From: Ipomoea triloba | Lineage: Eukaryota; Streptophyta; Magnoliopsida; Solanales; Convolvulaceae | Assembly (NCBI RefSeq): GCF_003576645.1 | Contig: NC_044925.1 | Location: 4,522,941-4,586,940 of the forward strand | DNA: 64,000 nt | Direction: 5' to 3' | Position numbers and translations under genes: made by a program | The notes under the pieces: generated by a model | What the model was told of the DNA's origin: nothing | Database searches by the model: none | The model's input: only the letters and a program-made list of their open reading frames with translations | In this document: positions 35,331-47,184 of the stretch, one piece after another | How positions within the stretch are numbered: position 1 is the first letter of the stretch | Layout of the letters: each line of letters begins with the position of its first letter

Positions 35331-36252
35331 ACTTGCTCGAAGCCAACACCAACTATAAATACCTAAAAAATAATCAAGAGGAAAGCACGAGATACATAAG
35401 AGGTTTGATCAAATCGCCATAGAGACTTTTTACAAACTAATTAGAAGAACAAGATTCTTTCTAAGTCCCGTTAGATGGAGGAAGTTTCAACCCTTGTGTT
35501 AGGGAATTCAATATTGCTTTGTTAGGAAAACAAGCATGGCGCTTTATACATGACCCAAAGATGATGGTGGCCAGAGTTTTCAAAGGAAAATACTTCATTC
35601 CCTCAAACAAACTTCCTAGATGCTAAGATTGGTACCAACCCTTCATATGTTTGGAGAAGCATTTGGGAGACTTGTGAAAAAGTGATTGGAAAGGACGCTA
35701 CTTGGAGAGTGGGGGATGGAAAATTAATAAACATTTGGAATGATCATTGGCTTCCTAGAGATAGAAATGACTACATTCAAACAGAGAAAATATCCCACTT
35801 GGAAGCAACTACTATATCTTCTCTAGCTACTAACTAATCTGAGAATGGTACAAGATAGGATAATGAGGATATTTTAAATGGTTTATTTGAAGTGCGTGAC
35901 AGGGAACTCATCACAAACATTCCTCTATCTGATATGATGATCGATGTTGATTGTCTTGTAGTTTATGGAATGCTAGAAATGATAAGTTGAGGAACAATCT
36001 CCATGCATCACCTTAATTATTTGATCAATGAGAATGCAAAATCCTTAGCTTGCTTGTGAATTGGAGATAAGCTCAGACCAGAACACCCTCAATACACTCA
36101 CGAAACAAAATGGAGGAAACCGCTAACTGGAATGGTTTATGGTTAGGTCAATGTGGATGCAACTATAGATCAAAATTCATGGAAGATGGGAATGTGTTGT
36201 GTCACTAGGGATGACAATGGGGAGTTTGTAGTAACGAAATGCATTTCTTGGA

Positions 36253-36450
36253 GAGTTTTTTTTTTTTTTTTTTTTTTGAAACACTCATGATTCTTTACAA
36301 ATTAGTATATGTTTCACTATACTTTCTCAATCTCATTTAGCCCAAAGAATTAATAATCCACCTTCAGGGTTGATCGGGTCTGTGATCACCCATTTGGAAT
36401 GGTAACAGAGGTGCCATCACACTACATGATAGTAGACGTGAGAAGTATAT
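36253..36450 (-). mobile_element. SINE-like element nested in the LINE
   Basis: Second copy of the 4758-4925 repeat. A run of more than 20 T on the plus strand (36257-36278) is followed by gaaacactcatgattcttta. The minus strand has an A-box-like tagtgtgatgg. It splits the LINE RNase H between KCISW and EVEALG. Confidence 0.65.
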
Positions 36451-36546
36451 CTAGCTGACGAAGTGGAAGCACTAGGGGTAAGGAAAGCATTAAGCTGGGT
36501 CAAAGGCATTCAATTCAACCATGTTCAAGTGGAAGTTGATGCTCTT

Positions 36547-37332
36547 TGAAATTGTACCGTGGATCTTGAATGTACAAGATAAGTCTATGATTCCTACTCA
36601 ATTTTATCAATATTATTTATCTGGATTAGCTACTGGATCAGGTACAGATAAATAAAATAAATAAACAATAAAACAAGATAAAAGGAACCAAACACCAAGA
36701 ATTGTTCACGCAGTTTGGAGCTACACTCCTACGTCTGGGGCACCTCACGTCAGCCCAATCCACTAGATGATCACAAGGGGTTACAAGGAGTCACGAAACA
36801 ACCATACAACATCAATGCTTACAAAAACACTCCTAACTACGCCTTCATCATCTTCAAGCTGACAACGTGCAAGCCATAATCAACCATAACAATACATCAA
36901 TATCAAGCACTCATATACGCTGATTAATTCTCAAAATAATAAGAAGAAAAACTATTTAAAGCTCTCGTGAAATCCTGGATCAGTTTAGCGGAGTAATTCA
37001 AGTGGAAATCACACGAACTGGGGCTGTTTATATAGCCGAACCTTCAACCAATGTGATCTGATTTGTGCAGCTGAAATTCCCTCAAAATAAGCTGCAACTT
37101 TATATTAAAATCAGAGCAAAAATAGTGGATCAAAAATATCAAAATCAGTTAGAAGAATATGTCTACTGTACTGCATTCTGTCGCTGATCCAGACTGCCTG
37201 TAGCGTGTTTTGTCTTTGATCCAGAAACTGATCCAGCACAATAAAATGTGACCTAATAAATTAACCTATTTTTTGACCAATAATTAGGTCAATTATAATA
37301 GGGTTCAAATGTGTATCATTTATACACTTACA
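36547..37332. mobile_element. Probable solo LTR nested in the LINE RNase H
   Basis: A 786-bp insert that starts TG and ends CA. It is flanked by a perfect 5-bp target duplication ctctt (36542-36546 and 37333-37337). Removing it rejoins the LINE RNase H frame in register (DAL followed by QVIRS). It has no coding capacity. The TG...CA ends and 5-bp duplication indicate an LTR or small TRIM-like element; orientation and family are unknown. Confidence 0.82.
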
Positions 37333-37742
37333 CTCTTCAAGTTATCCGATCCAAGAATTGCAGGCTCCATTGGTGGACCCTCCTTCGGGGACTCATCATC
37401 GAAAACATCAAAGGAACTATTAGGACTTTTCCTTATATTGAGTTTATGTTTGTAATACGGTTAGGGAATAATGTTGGTCATACTCTTGTTAAAGTAGCGT
37501 GTTCTATGTCTGATTGTATCTCTTAGATCTTCCTTCTTCCTCCAATCATTTTGAACTGAGGTTTGATTTAGTTGATTAATATATTATACTTTCCTTTGCA
37601 AAAAAAAAAAGGAATAAAGAATAAGTTGAACATAATTTTATGTAATTATTATATTAATTAAAATTCAAAACTTGGGTATGTAATTATGTTAGTTTAATAG
37701 TGTTGGCTAATATGCATCGGTAGTGGCGAAGTCTCTCTCTAG

Positions 37743-37962
37743 TAGGGGTGTAAACGAATCGAATCGAGTCAAATATTCGACTATTCGATTCGAATTCGAC
37801 TATTTTGAGAATTATTCGAATTCGTATTCGAATCTAAAATTTTATTCGTATTCGATTCGACTTGAATATGCGAATTCAAAATGCTTAACCTAATTTTTTT
37901 TTATAAATTCTCCAATAAATTAAGATAAAATGTAATAAAAGTTTCTATTAATATATTAATTT

Positions 37963-38034
<72 letters not shown>

Positions 38035-38256
38035 GTATGTATATATATATATATATTCGAACATATTTGAATATAGTCGAATCAAATACCTTATGATTCG
38101 TACTCGATTCGAATAATATTCGAATAATACAATAAAATTCGACTCGAAATATGTATTCGAATTCGGATTCGTATTCGAATAATTCGAATTCGAATAGAAA
38201 TATTCAAATTCGAATCACGAATCAAACTAAAAATATTTGATTTGTTTACACCCCTA
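37743..38256. mobile_element. hAT-like MITE with taggggtgtaaa ends
   Basis: It starts taggggtgtaaacgaatc and ends tttgtttacacccct plus a. The 8-bp flanks ctctctag and ctctgtag differ at one base and form the target duplication. The interior is made of tattcgaattcg words around (TA)n and (TATG)n tracts (37967-38056). It has the same end sequence as 7292-7727 but an unrelated core. Confidence 0.85.
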
Positions 38257-38269
38257 CTCTGTAGTGCCG

Positions 38270-38270
<1 letters not shown>

Positions 38271-38315
<45 letters not shown>
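38271..38315. repeat. (AAT)n microsatellite
   Basis: About fourteen aat triplets directly preceding the Helitron-like 5' end at 38316. Confidence 0.9.
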
Positions 38316-38316
<1 letters not shown>

Positions 38317-40300
38317 CTATACTATATATAAAAATAATTTCCTCCTCCCAAATTTTTCCCCCAAAACTTAGGGGTATTTTGGTAAAATCATTTATTTTAT
38401 TTACTTATTATTTTATTATTTTATTAATTATCCATCCTATAATATTATTATGGTAATATATGATAATGATAATATGGTAATATTGTTAATATTAATGGGT
38501 GATGGGTGACGCAAATTATATCGTGGACCGCGGTTCCAAAACGACGTCGTTTTGATTAATGAAAACAGACGGATGAATTCGCGCCACTCATTTTCTTTTC
38601 ATATATACTGCACTTTCTTTTCATATATACTGCAGTTACATTTCAACACAACTGTAGTTATCTTTCAACACAACTGCAGTTACTTTTTGATATAACTACA
38701 GTTTCATTCGATAATATAAAAACACAAAAGTGAAACTGTTATTCAGTATCTGTTCATATACACTACAGTTACATTTCAACACAACTACAGTTACATTTTG
38801 ATATAACTACAGTTTCATTCGATAATATCAAACACAAATGTGAAACTGTTATTCAGTATCTTTTCATATACACTGCACTTTCTTTTCAACACAACTACAG
38901 TTACTTTTTGATATAACTACAGTTTCATTCGATAATATCAAAACAAATGTAAGGCAGTATCTTTTGGAATGAACTGTAGTGTCAATTACGGGGCTCCGTC
39001 TCCCACTTACTAAAACGACGTCGTTTTGGGACCGCGGTCCACAATGCATTGTGGACCGCGGTCCACGATATAAGAACTGGATGGGTGATTGGTGATATAT
39101 AATTGATAATATGGTATATGGTATTATTCTTAATATCAATATATTAATATATAATATACTAATATATACTAATATTAATTAATTAATTGGTGATTATTTT
39201 AAAAAAGAATAATTAATTGGTGATTGGTGATTAGTGATATGATAATCTATATCTATATCTATATATCTATATATATTTATATAATTGACATGTAATTAAC
39301 TATATTAGAATGAAAAAATTATATAATATTGTAGTAAAATTTTTACATGTCAATCATCTATATTTACATAAAATTAAAATTAATTATACTTTCCTTTTGA
39401 AAAATCTTCCATATTATGTTTATCCTCCACTATATAATGATGAGAAATGACTCTTCTCTCACAACGTACCAATATCTGTGCTCTCACTATTAGTTAGAGA
39501 TCTATAATCTGTAATTCTACAAAGTCGAAGATCGAACTTTAACACGCGTAGAATTGTTATGGTATGCGGTATGATTTAATTTTTAGTTGATTCATTCTGA
39601 ATGTTGGAGATCCTTATGGTGTAGTCTGCATTCCATAGAGTATTTTGTAGTACTGTGATTTAGTTTGATTTTAACAGCTCAATATGCTTTAATTTTTGCT
39701 GATAAGGTTTCAAGTAGCTATGCCAATTTTGCCATGGGCGTATCACGTATGTAAAATTACAAATTTCAGAGTGATTGTAGTGAACAATCAAATGTTTTCT
39801 ATAATTATATATTTTAATCACATTACTTTGATTGGTAATTTCTAATGGAAAAACATTGTATTGTAACTTTGTATTACAAGATTTTGAATGATAATACCTT
39901 ATTTAACTATCCATCTTTTTAGTTGTACTGTGCAAAATAACTAGCAATCTACGGATGCTCATCTATATATTGTAGAATTTGCAATCTTGATTTTCCCCAT
40001 TTACGGATGCTTATGTAATTTGGTAAAAATGGTGGTTACTATACTTGAATAAATCCTCAATTATTCATTCCAATTGTTCGTTTTACCATTCCAATTCTTC
40101 ATTTTATAAAAAATGATGCATTGGAAGCTAAACATGGGTCATTGTATCATTGATTGTTGATTCCAATTATTATTAATCTTTATCATTAATTGCACAATAC
40201 TAATTCACACTTATTAGTTAAAAAATGGTGATTACTATACTTGAATAAATGAAATAATAATATTAAATTTTGTAGCCTCGATTTAAAATCGATTATGTTA

Positions 40301-40333
<33 letters not shown>
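38316..40333 (+). mobile_element. Helitron-like element, 5' end and body, 3' end not seen
   Basis: Starts tctatactatatataaaaat, the same 5' end as the complete Helitron at 41706, and shares the internal words aattatactttccttttg. A Mutator-type MITE is inserted at 38510-39079. Downstream (39420-39740) is a block with ctatataatg and mixed composition that could be captured promoter or leader DNA. The 3' hairpin is not found before the N gap, so the right limit is unknown. Confidence 0.5.
38510..39079. mobile_element. MITE, Mutator-type GGACC-TIR family, intact reference copy
   Basis: 570 bp, flanked by a perfect 9-bp target duplication gatgggtga (38501-38509 and 39080-39088). It starts cgcaaattatatcgtgg and ends ccacgatataagaactg. 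Nested inside each end are ggaccgcggt palindromes and acgacgtcgtttt. The middle repeats tttcaacacaactacagtta and gtgaaactgttattcag. Non-coding. Confidence 0.9.
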
Positions 40334-40686
40334 NNNNNNNNNNNNNNNNNNNNNNNNNNNNNNNNNNNNNNNNNNNNNNNNNNNNNNNNNNNNNNNNNNN
40401 NNNNNNNNNNNNNNNNNNNNNNNNNNNNNNNNNNNNNNNNNNNNNNNNNNNNNNNNNNNNNNNNNNNNNNNNNNNNNNNNNNNNNNNNNNNNNNNNNNNN
40501 NNNNNNNNNNNNNNNNNNNNNNNNNNNNNNNNNNNNNNNNNNNNNNNNNNNNNNNNNNNNNNNNNNNNNNNNNNNNNNNNNNNNNNNNNNNNNNNNNNNN
40601 NNNNNNNNNNNNNNNNNNNNNNNNNNNNNNNNNNNNNNNNNNNNNNNNNNNNNNNNNNNNNNNNNNNNNNNNNNNNNNNNNNNNNN
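40334..40686. other. Assembly gap (353 N)
   Basis: Follows an (ATA)n tract. An apparent open frame running through it is an artefact of undefined bases. Confidence 0.99.
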
Positions 40687-41705
40687 TGATGTTACTAATT
40701 GATTGAATATATAAAAGGAAATGAATATTAATAATTGACTGTAAATAAAAAAAAATATCCATAATTAACTAAAATGAAAAAGGAAATGGTCATATCATTG
40801 CAATTTAATTAAAAAAGAAAACATTCTACATTTTAAATAATAAAGGCATATTATAAACAATATTAAAGATAAATTNAATAATAATAATAATAATAATAAT
40901 AATATAATACTCCGTAGTAATAATAATCTAAAATTCTTAATATAATTTTTCTAATAATAATAATAATAATAATATAATAATAATAATAATAATAAGCCAT
41001 AACTCTTAATATAAGTTTGTAACTAAATTTTCCTATTAAATCTGTTTATAAAGGTAATTATAAATATAGAATTGAGAAATTCCTATGATATTTTATTTAA
41101 TTGATATTATTCCTAATATATTTTATCTAAAAGGCTTCCTTCCTTTTTTATAACATTGTTCCATATGTTAATCCGTTTNAAATTAAAAATGAAACGGAAA
41201 TATTTCAATAATAATATTCTACATCATCAATTAAAAATGGAACGAAAATTAGGTAAATATTACTACGTAATTCTTTTCATTTTTCCTAGATAAGGTTGCC
41301 TGATATTAATTTACACATAACAATCGGCACTAATAATTAAAAAAAAATTAAAAAAATAGAAGAACTGCCGGAGACGTTTGTCTTTTTTTTTTTTTAAATT
41401 TTATTATTATTATTATTATTTAATTATTTTAATTAAAATTATTTAAAAAGTTTATTTTAAAATTAGTAACCACCATGTCATCACAATTGTAGGTAAACAG
41501 GTCAATTTGGACTTTTTTTTTTGAAAACATGTCAATTTGTACTTAATTGCATGAGTTTATATAGTTCAGGAATCCAATTGCATTCTTTTTGAGTTCGATG
41601 GCCTAATTGCAGTTTTGTGTGTAGTTCAGTGGTTTATTTGACCATTATTCCGAGAAAAATGATATTACTAATTGATTTAAAATATAAAAAGATCGTAATC
41701 TATAT
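40687..41705. other. AT-rich intergenic DNA with (AAT)n tracts
   Basis: Trinucleotide tracts near 40877, 40955 and 41400; single Ns at 40876 and 41179. The block 41500-41650 (ttaattgcatgagttta, gtagttcagtggtttattt) has words resembling the satellite at 50.8 kb. No gene. Confidence 0.45.
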
Positions 41706-42692
41706 TCTATACTATATATAAAAGTAAAATCCTCCTATTCCATTCCCCGCCTAAACTTTTGTAGTCAATTAATGAAATATTTTATTGGTCAAATAATTAA
41801 TAAAGCTTATTTGTTAAGAAAATGTAAAATAGAAATTAACTAATATCTATAAATTGATAATATGTATACTCACGTATCAACACTATTAATAAAAGTAAAA
41901 TCATTTATCGGGAAAAGAAAAGGATATTACTAATTGACTGAAAATTATTTAAAAACTTTAATAGTTAATTATACTTTCCCTTTGAAAACTCTAAGTTATT
42001 TAAACTTTAAAAAAATTAATTGAACATGGGTTGTTAGATTTTTATAATAATCAAAATTAATTCATTCAAATATGGAGGAGGAAGATAAAACTAAATGCAA
42101 TATGGGGAAAATGAATATACTTAAAGTATAAAAGTATAATTACACATATATTAGTGTAATTGACTAATAATAATTGCCTAATAATTATTATGATAAATAA
42201 GTTAAGCATTGGTCGTTGAATTTATTTTTATAATAATTACAATTAATTTATTTCTCATTTTCTCATATTTATTTTAGTAATAATATAATTATATAAGTCA
42301 TAATATAATTATATAAGTCATATTACTTATAGATCTTTTTAAGATAATTTTAGACAAACAAGTCATATATTATTCAATTAATTGAGTAATATTTTTGTAC
42401 TAATCTTATAATCAAATAAATGTACACGTTCAATATTAGAATTTTTTATAATTTCATCTTTATTTTTATTATCTCAATAAATAATAAAAAAAATTTATCC
42501 ACGCCCGGATAATTGGACAATTATTTGTTCTAATTCAAAGGAAAACATCAGAAAACATAATCGATCCAATCAATTTCATCAATTGCGCAATATAATATTC
42601 GATGTTATAATATATATAATTGTATATTGATCCAAATATTCTTTAAATATTATAACAAATCCATTCCGTGCAACGCACGGACGAAAATACTA
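41706..42692 (+). mobile_element. Non-autonomous Helitron
   Basis: The 5' end is TCTATACTATATATAAAAG. Near the 3' end a perfect hairpin CCGTGC-aac-GCACGG (42666-42680) is followed 12 bases later by CTA. A TC start and a GC hairpin about a dozen bases before CTRR are the Helitron hallmarks. The terminal CTAT deviates slightly from CTRR. About 987 bp with no Rep/helicase coding sequence. Confidence 0.8.
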
Positions 42693-43019
42693 TTAATAAT
42701 AATAAAGAAAGTTTCATGTTAGGTATGAAAGTTTAAGGGAACTTGAGTATTAAATAAAGTACTTGTTAAAGAGTACATATGTTTTGATGGAGAAGATCAA
42801 CTTACTCTAGTAGAAAAGACTAATTACGAGGATAGACATTGAAGTATTAATTAATTGATAGAATAACAAAAATTCAAGAGGCGATGAGTTCGTGGTGGAT
42901 CACTAGCTTACGGTCATTCCATTAAAAATATGTGTCCTGTCTAATAGAGATTTATATTTATAATGGTAAGAAACATAATCTCAAAAGATCTCTGAAAATG
43001 AATATAGAAGTCTAGAAAA

Positions 43020-43720
43020 GAGTTAGTTCCAGAAATAGTCCTTCAACTATTGACTTTTACCAATTTTTTTCCTCGACTTTTAATTTACCAAAGTTGGTCC
43101 CTTAACTATTGATTTTGTACCAATTCTGGTCCTTCTGTTAAATCTATGTTAATAGGTGTTAAAATTAAGGGCAAAAATGTAAAACCAAATATTTTAACCT
43201 TTCTTCTTCACTTTGTTTTCCTCCCCCATCGCAAGATTATATAGGGAACAATGTGAGTCAATATATTTAATTTTTTACATTTTATGTTAAATTGTTTCAA
43301 GTAATCAATTTTTTTTTTTATGTATTTTATTTTTGATTTTTTTTGGTTTACTGCAGTGTAATATATACTTCGTAACAATTTTTTTTTTTTTTTTTTTTTT
43401 TTGTAAATTCTCTAACTGGATGTGAAGTGTTATTGTATATTTTATTATTGTATTAAGTATATTTATTATTATTATTATTATTTGATAGAAAAAATGGTAG
43501 AAAAGGGCACCACTAGGAGGGAAACAAAGTGAAGAAGAAATGTTAAAATATTTGATTTTACATTTTGCCCTCAATTTTGACACATATTTAACATAGATTT
43601 AATAGAAGGACCAAAATTGGTACAAAATCAATAGTTAAGGGACCAACATTGGTAAAATTAAAAGTCGAGAATAAAATTGGTAAAAGTCAATAGTCGAAGG
43701 ACCATTTCTGGAATTAAGTC
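43020..43720. mobile_element. Mutator-type MITE with ~200-bp arms
   Basis: 701 bp flanked by a perfect 9-bp target duplication tctagaaaa (43011-43019 and 43721-43729). The ends gagttagttccagaaatag and, in reverse, gacttaattccagaaatgg continue as a long inverted repeat of about 200 bp (43020-43230 against 43520-43720). The loop holds long T and (ATT)n tracts. Foldback structure of this length can be a source of small RNAs. Confidence 0.92.
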
Positions 43721-43729
43721 TCTAGAAAA

Positions 43730-44320
43730 TATAGAAAATAACTAATGTAATTGAGTTCAAATCCATTTGGACTCAAAGTTATTGTACAAAAATAAAAATG
43801 TAATTAAATTTTTTTGTCCAAATATAATGCATAAAAATTTAACAAAGAAAGAATACGATTCAAAAGTTAATTTGAAAGTGCCAATTTTTGTTCATAGTTA
43901 AATACAAATTTATGCCACCCCAAAATTTCGATGTCAATTCATTCTAAAATTTTATTTTCAATGACCCAAATATGAATTAAAAGAAAAATAATTATCAAGT
44001 ATAAAAAATAATAAATTATATCTATAATATTAAAAAAAAAAAAAAAGAAATTGGGTCCCTGAAAATTGGGGGCCTATAGATCACACTTTTGTTGTCAAAC
44101 CAAACCATGAAAAGAATCAGAAAGCAGTACAACATTCTTTATGTTAACCTTATCAGCCTAATTTCTCCAATATAGATTATTTGAACGAACTCTCAGCTCC
44201 TTGGTGAAATTGGACACACATTAAAAGATGGAAGGTGTAATAAGAAAAACTGGTATCACCTTGAATCCGTTTAATGGGTTTACCAGTTCTCCTTCTTTCT
44301 TTCTCCGGAAGAATGTGTTA
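43730..44320. other. Intergenic DNA upstream of OSC2
   Basis: AT-rich to about 44050. From about 44230 the sequence (ggtttaccagttctcc) resembles the OSC1 upstream region near 18130, consistent with a duplicated promoter. No separate gene. Confidence 0.45.
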
Positions 44321-44321
44321 C

Positions 44322-44328
44322 TATATAA
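44322..44328 (+). promoter_or_regulatory. TATA box of OSC2
   Basis: TATATAA about 70 bp before the putative 5'UTR splice donor at 44390. Corresponds to 18189-18196 of OSC1 in position and context. Confidence 0.65.
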
Positions 44329-44389
44329 GCACTTGTATTTTCCATCCTTAAAATCACACTATTTTTAGCTATTCTTCACATCCCGTTTG

Positions 44390-45368
44390 GTAAGCTCTCT
44401 CTCTCTCTATCTCTGTGAATGTATGAATTCTTGTTATTCATCTAACTCAACTAGCTAACCAGCGTAGTGAAGCTTACTACGTTAGTTAGTTGCAAGCTAG
44501 CTAGGAGATGGAAGAATTTTTCTTTTCTTTCTCTGCTATCTTGGCTCGCAACTAATTAGCTATGTTTAGGTCTTAATACAATAATTTATATAAGCTTTGT
44601 GTTGGATTTGGCTTTCGCGGACCGCTGCCCTCACCAGGTGAGTAGGGATAATTGTTAGGTGGAGGCCTAAAAGGCCAAGTCTAGTACTGTTAGGCAGAGG
44701 TCGGTAAATGCCAAGTCTAAGTATCCGACAATCGTTATATTGTGGACCAAGGTCTACAGTGCACTGTGAACCCTGGTCCAATATATAAAATTTGACTTCT
44801 CAGTATATAATTCATGTTTATAATGCACAGAATTATATAGTTGAGAACACATAAACACTTAACATAATACACATATATATTATGGAATTAAAATTCATAA
44901 TGTACATAATTGTATAGATAAAGACACATAAATTCATAATATAATACACATGATCTGTATGTACTTATATTAAAATATGGTGTTTATGTGTACGTGTATT
45001 ATGTTAAGTGTTGATGTGTCCTCAGCTATATAATTCTGTGCTTTATGAACATGAATTCTATACTTTATGAAGTGAAATTATGTATATTGGACCAGGATAC
45101 ACAATGGTCTATGATATAAATTGGCTGGAATTGTTGAGAGGAGGCCAGGGTAATAGGTTTAAAATGTCAAGTCCAACATCTTGTGTCGTCTCGAAAATGT
45201 GTTGTAGTATAAGGAAACAAAGTTATGTCTTCGTTATTACTATATATCAGAGGCAAATCACAGGCGGCATAGTTATAAGTGTTTGGTTCTCATACTTTGC
45301 CATTATATCCCATTGTTTAACAATTACTCATCATGCAACTACTGCCAAGAAGCTAAGCAATAGGCAGA
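44390..45368 (+). other. Probable 5'UTR intron of OSC2
   Basis: Donor gtaagctctc at 44390 and acceptor ataggcag ending at 45368 match the OSC1 5'UTR intron ends. It is longer than in OSC1 (979 against 201 bp) largely because of a GGACC-type repeat at about 44735-45112 (attgtggaccaaggtct and ggaccaggatacacaatgg). Inferred from conservation only. Confidence 0.5.
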
Positions 45369-45376
45369 AGTAGAAG

Positions 45377-47184
45377 ATGTGGAAGCTTAAGGTTGCGGAA
45401 GGCGGCGGGCCGTACATGTACAGTACAAACAACTACGTTGGCAGACAAACATGGGAGTACGACGTTAACGCCGGCACGCCGGAAGAACGAGAAGCGGTTG
45501 AAAATGCCCGCCGAGAGTTTAGAAAAATCCGGGAGAAAGGTTCCCATGCCTGCGGTGATTTGATAATGAGAATGCAGGTCACTATAACAGTCGTTAAATT
45601 TTAGTAATTTCCAATTTTGGATGATTATTTAATTAGCCAATTATACATTTGTTTTTATGTATAGATGATCAAAGAAAGTGGGATTGATGTGCTGAGCATT
45701 CCCCCAATAAGAGTAGGAGATGAAGAAGAAGTGAAGTACGAGGCAGTCACAACCGCCGTCAGAAAAGCTGTCCGATTGAACTGTGCACTTCAAGCTAGAG
45801 ATGGACACTGGCCAGCTCAGAATGGTGGCTGCTTGTATTTCACTCCTCCCTTGGTATCTTATAATATAAATTTTGTTCTAATGCTTAATTACTTTAGGGG
45901 GAGGGGTTGGGTTGAATTGTTATACCACGGACCAGAGTTTATATTGTATTATAAATCCTATTTTAAAAACTATAGTTAAAACATTTTCTATCTACAATTA
46001 ATAATTTTTAAATTTGTAAATAAATTGAAGCCACATAACATGATAATTACAGATACATAATAACATTGTAGGTTCAAAATATGTTAATTGCAGACCCATA
46101 AGATGTTGGTTAACAGTTTATGTCTCTGTGGTTATTATGTTCTGTGTTTGTAATTATCCTGTGATGTGTCATCAATTTGTTCACAGGTAGAGAAACAATT
46201 AAATGTAATTACAAGATCTGAAGGTTATTTTTAGATTAGATCTATAATTCGAGATGGACTCTGGTCCATGGTATAATTTGCCGGTTGGGTTGAGTTGGGT
46301 TGTTTTAATAAATTAATTAAAATGATTTTTTTTTTTAAATGATTTGCAGCTGATTGCGTTGTACATAAGCAGATCAATCCATACAATTTTAACATCAGAG
46401 CATAAAAAAGAATTACTTCGATATATCTACAATCATCAAGTAAGTAATGGTAACAAAATGTGTAATTCCTTAAATTATGTGAATTTTTCAGTATATACTC
46501 TTTTTTTTTGGAGTGACCGAGGAAAATCCGCAACCACTATCTCAAAATGTGTACTATGTAAATGTTTCTTATGACCCTAATCGTACTCGAACTAAGAAGG
46601 CTGGGATTCGAACTCGTGGCCTTGTGGTTACATGAATCCGAAGTCACTAAGAGTGTGCACGGGATAAGCCATGCCTTGTGACCCTAGCTGACAAAAAAAC
46701 TACAATATGTAAACTAGCTTAGATTGTCCATAGCTGACCGACTCAAATCAAGAAAGTTGAAATTTGAACTTGTGACCTTGTGGTTACAAGAACTCACAAC
46801 CACCACCCGAGAGTGTGCACGGGGTAAATCATGCCTTGTGACTTTAACCAGTAAAGGATCACAAGAGAAAAATCAGCTTAGGTTGCCTATAACTTACTAG
46901 TTCAAACCAAGAAAGTTAAGATTCGAACACAGAATGTTATGGTTAGAAGTTTGTTTGATCGAAAGTGAGATGATATTTTGGTTTGATAGAATGGAGATGG
47001 AGGATGGGGATTGTACATAGATGGACATAGTACCATGATTGGGTCAGCACTTAGCTATGTGGCCTTGCGTTTGCTTGGAGAAGAGGCTGATGATGGTGAT
47101 GGTGCCATTGCTAGGGGTCGTAAGTGGATTCTTGATCACGGTGGTGCCACTCAAATTCCTTCTTGGGGAAAGGTTTATCTTTCG
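45377..47184 (+). CDS. Oxidosqualene cyclase 2, exons 1-4 only
   Basis: Exons 45377-45577, 45665-45853, 46350-46439 and 46990-47184 give 225 open codons starting [12 protein letters not shown]. Exon lengths (201, 189, 90, 195) and phases equal those of OSC1 exons 1-4, and 183 of 225 residues are identical by hand count. QW-type motifs DGHWPAQ and GDGGWGLY are present. The exon 4 donor (tcg, then gtatgt) is intact. No counterpart of exon 5 onward was found up to 64000, so the catalytic DCTAE part is missing here. Either intron 4 is over 16.8 kb, swollen by satellite and LTR DNA, or this is a truncated pseudogene. OSC1 intron 4 is also its longest, which favours neither. Confidence 0.85.
45915..46283. 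mobile_element. MITE, Mutator-type GGACC-TIR family, in OSC2 intron 2
   Basis: The ends ttgttataccacggacc and, in reverse, aaattataccatggacc are inverted. The flanks have a 9-bp direct repeat gttgggttg (45906-45914 and 46284-46292), although this lies in a simple ggttgggtt context. The interior has acataagatgttgg-type words shared with 29700-29850 in OSC1. Confidence 0.75.
46500..46900 (-). repeat. SINE-like repeats in OSC2 intron 3
   Basis: Two related blocks (about 46600-46690 and 46750-46850) share gaactygtgaccttgtggtta and gagtgtgcacgggrta-type words. A T run at 46501-46510 could be the tail of a minus-strand SINE, and ggattcgaactc resembles a B box. Weak evidence for the family. Confidence 0.4.

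Larger units (their letters stand above)
35480..37612 (+). mobile_element. LINE (L1-type) 3' part with nested insertions
   Basis: Translation shows the RT C-terminal and zf-RVT region (ALLGKQAWRF, ARVFKGKYF, then WRVGDGKLINIWNDHWLPRD) with stops. Next come RNase H pieces (VNVDATIDQNSW at about 36150-36190, EVEALGVRKALSW near 36465, HVQVEVDAL to 36546, and the tail VIRLGNNVGHTLVKVACS near 37450). A 3' A tail ends it at 37599-37611. The order is that of plant L1 elements with a C-terminal RNase H. The 5' half is missing. A SINE and a probable solo LTR interrupt it. Confidence 0.82.

Noticed and set aside
40298..40762. 154-codon frame on the minus strand
   Set aside because: It runs through the 353-base N gap; only undefined codons and repeat-derived Leu keep it open.
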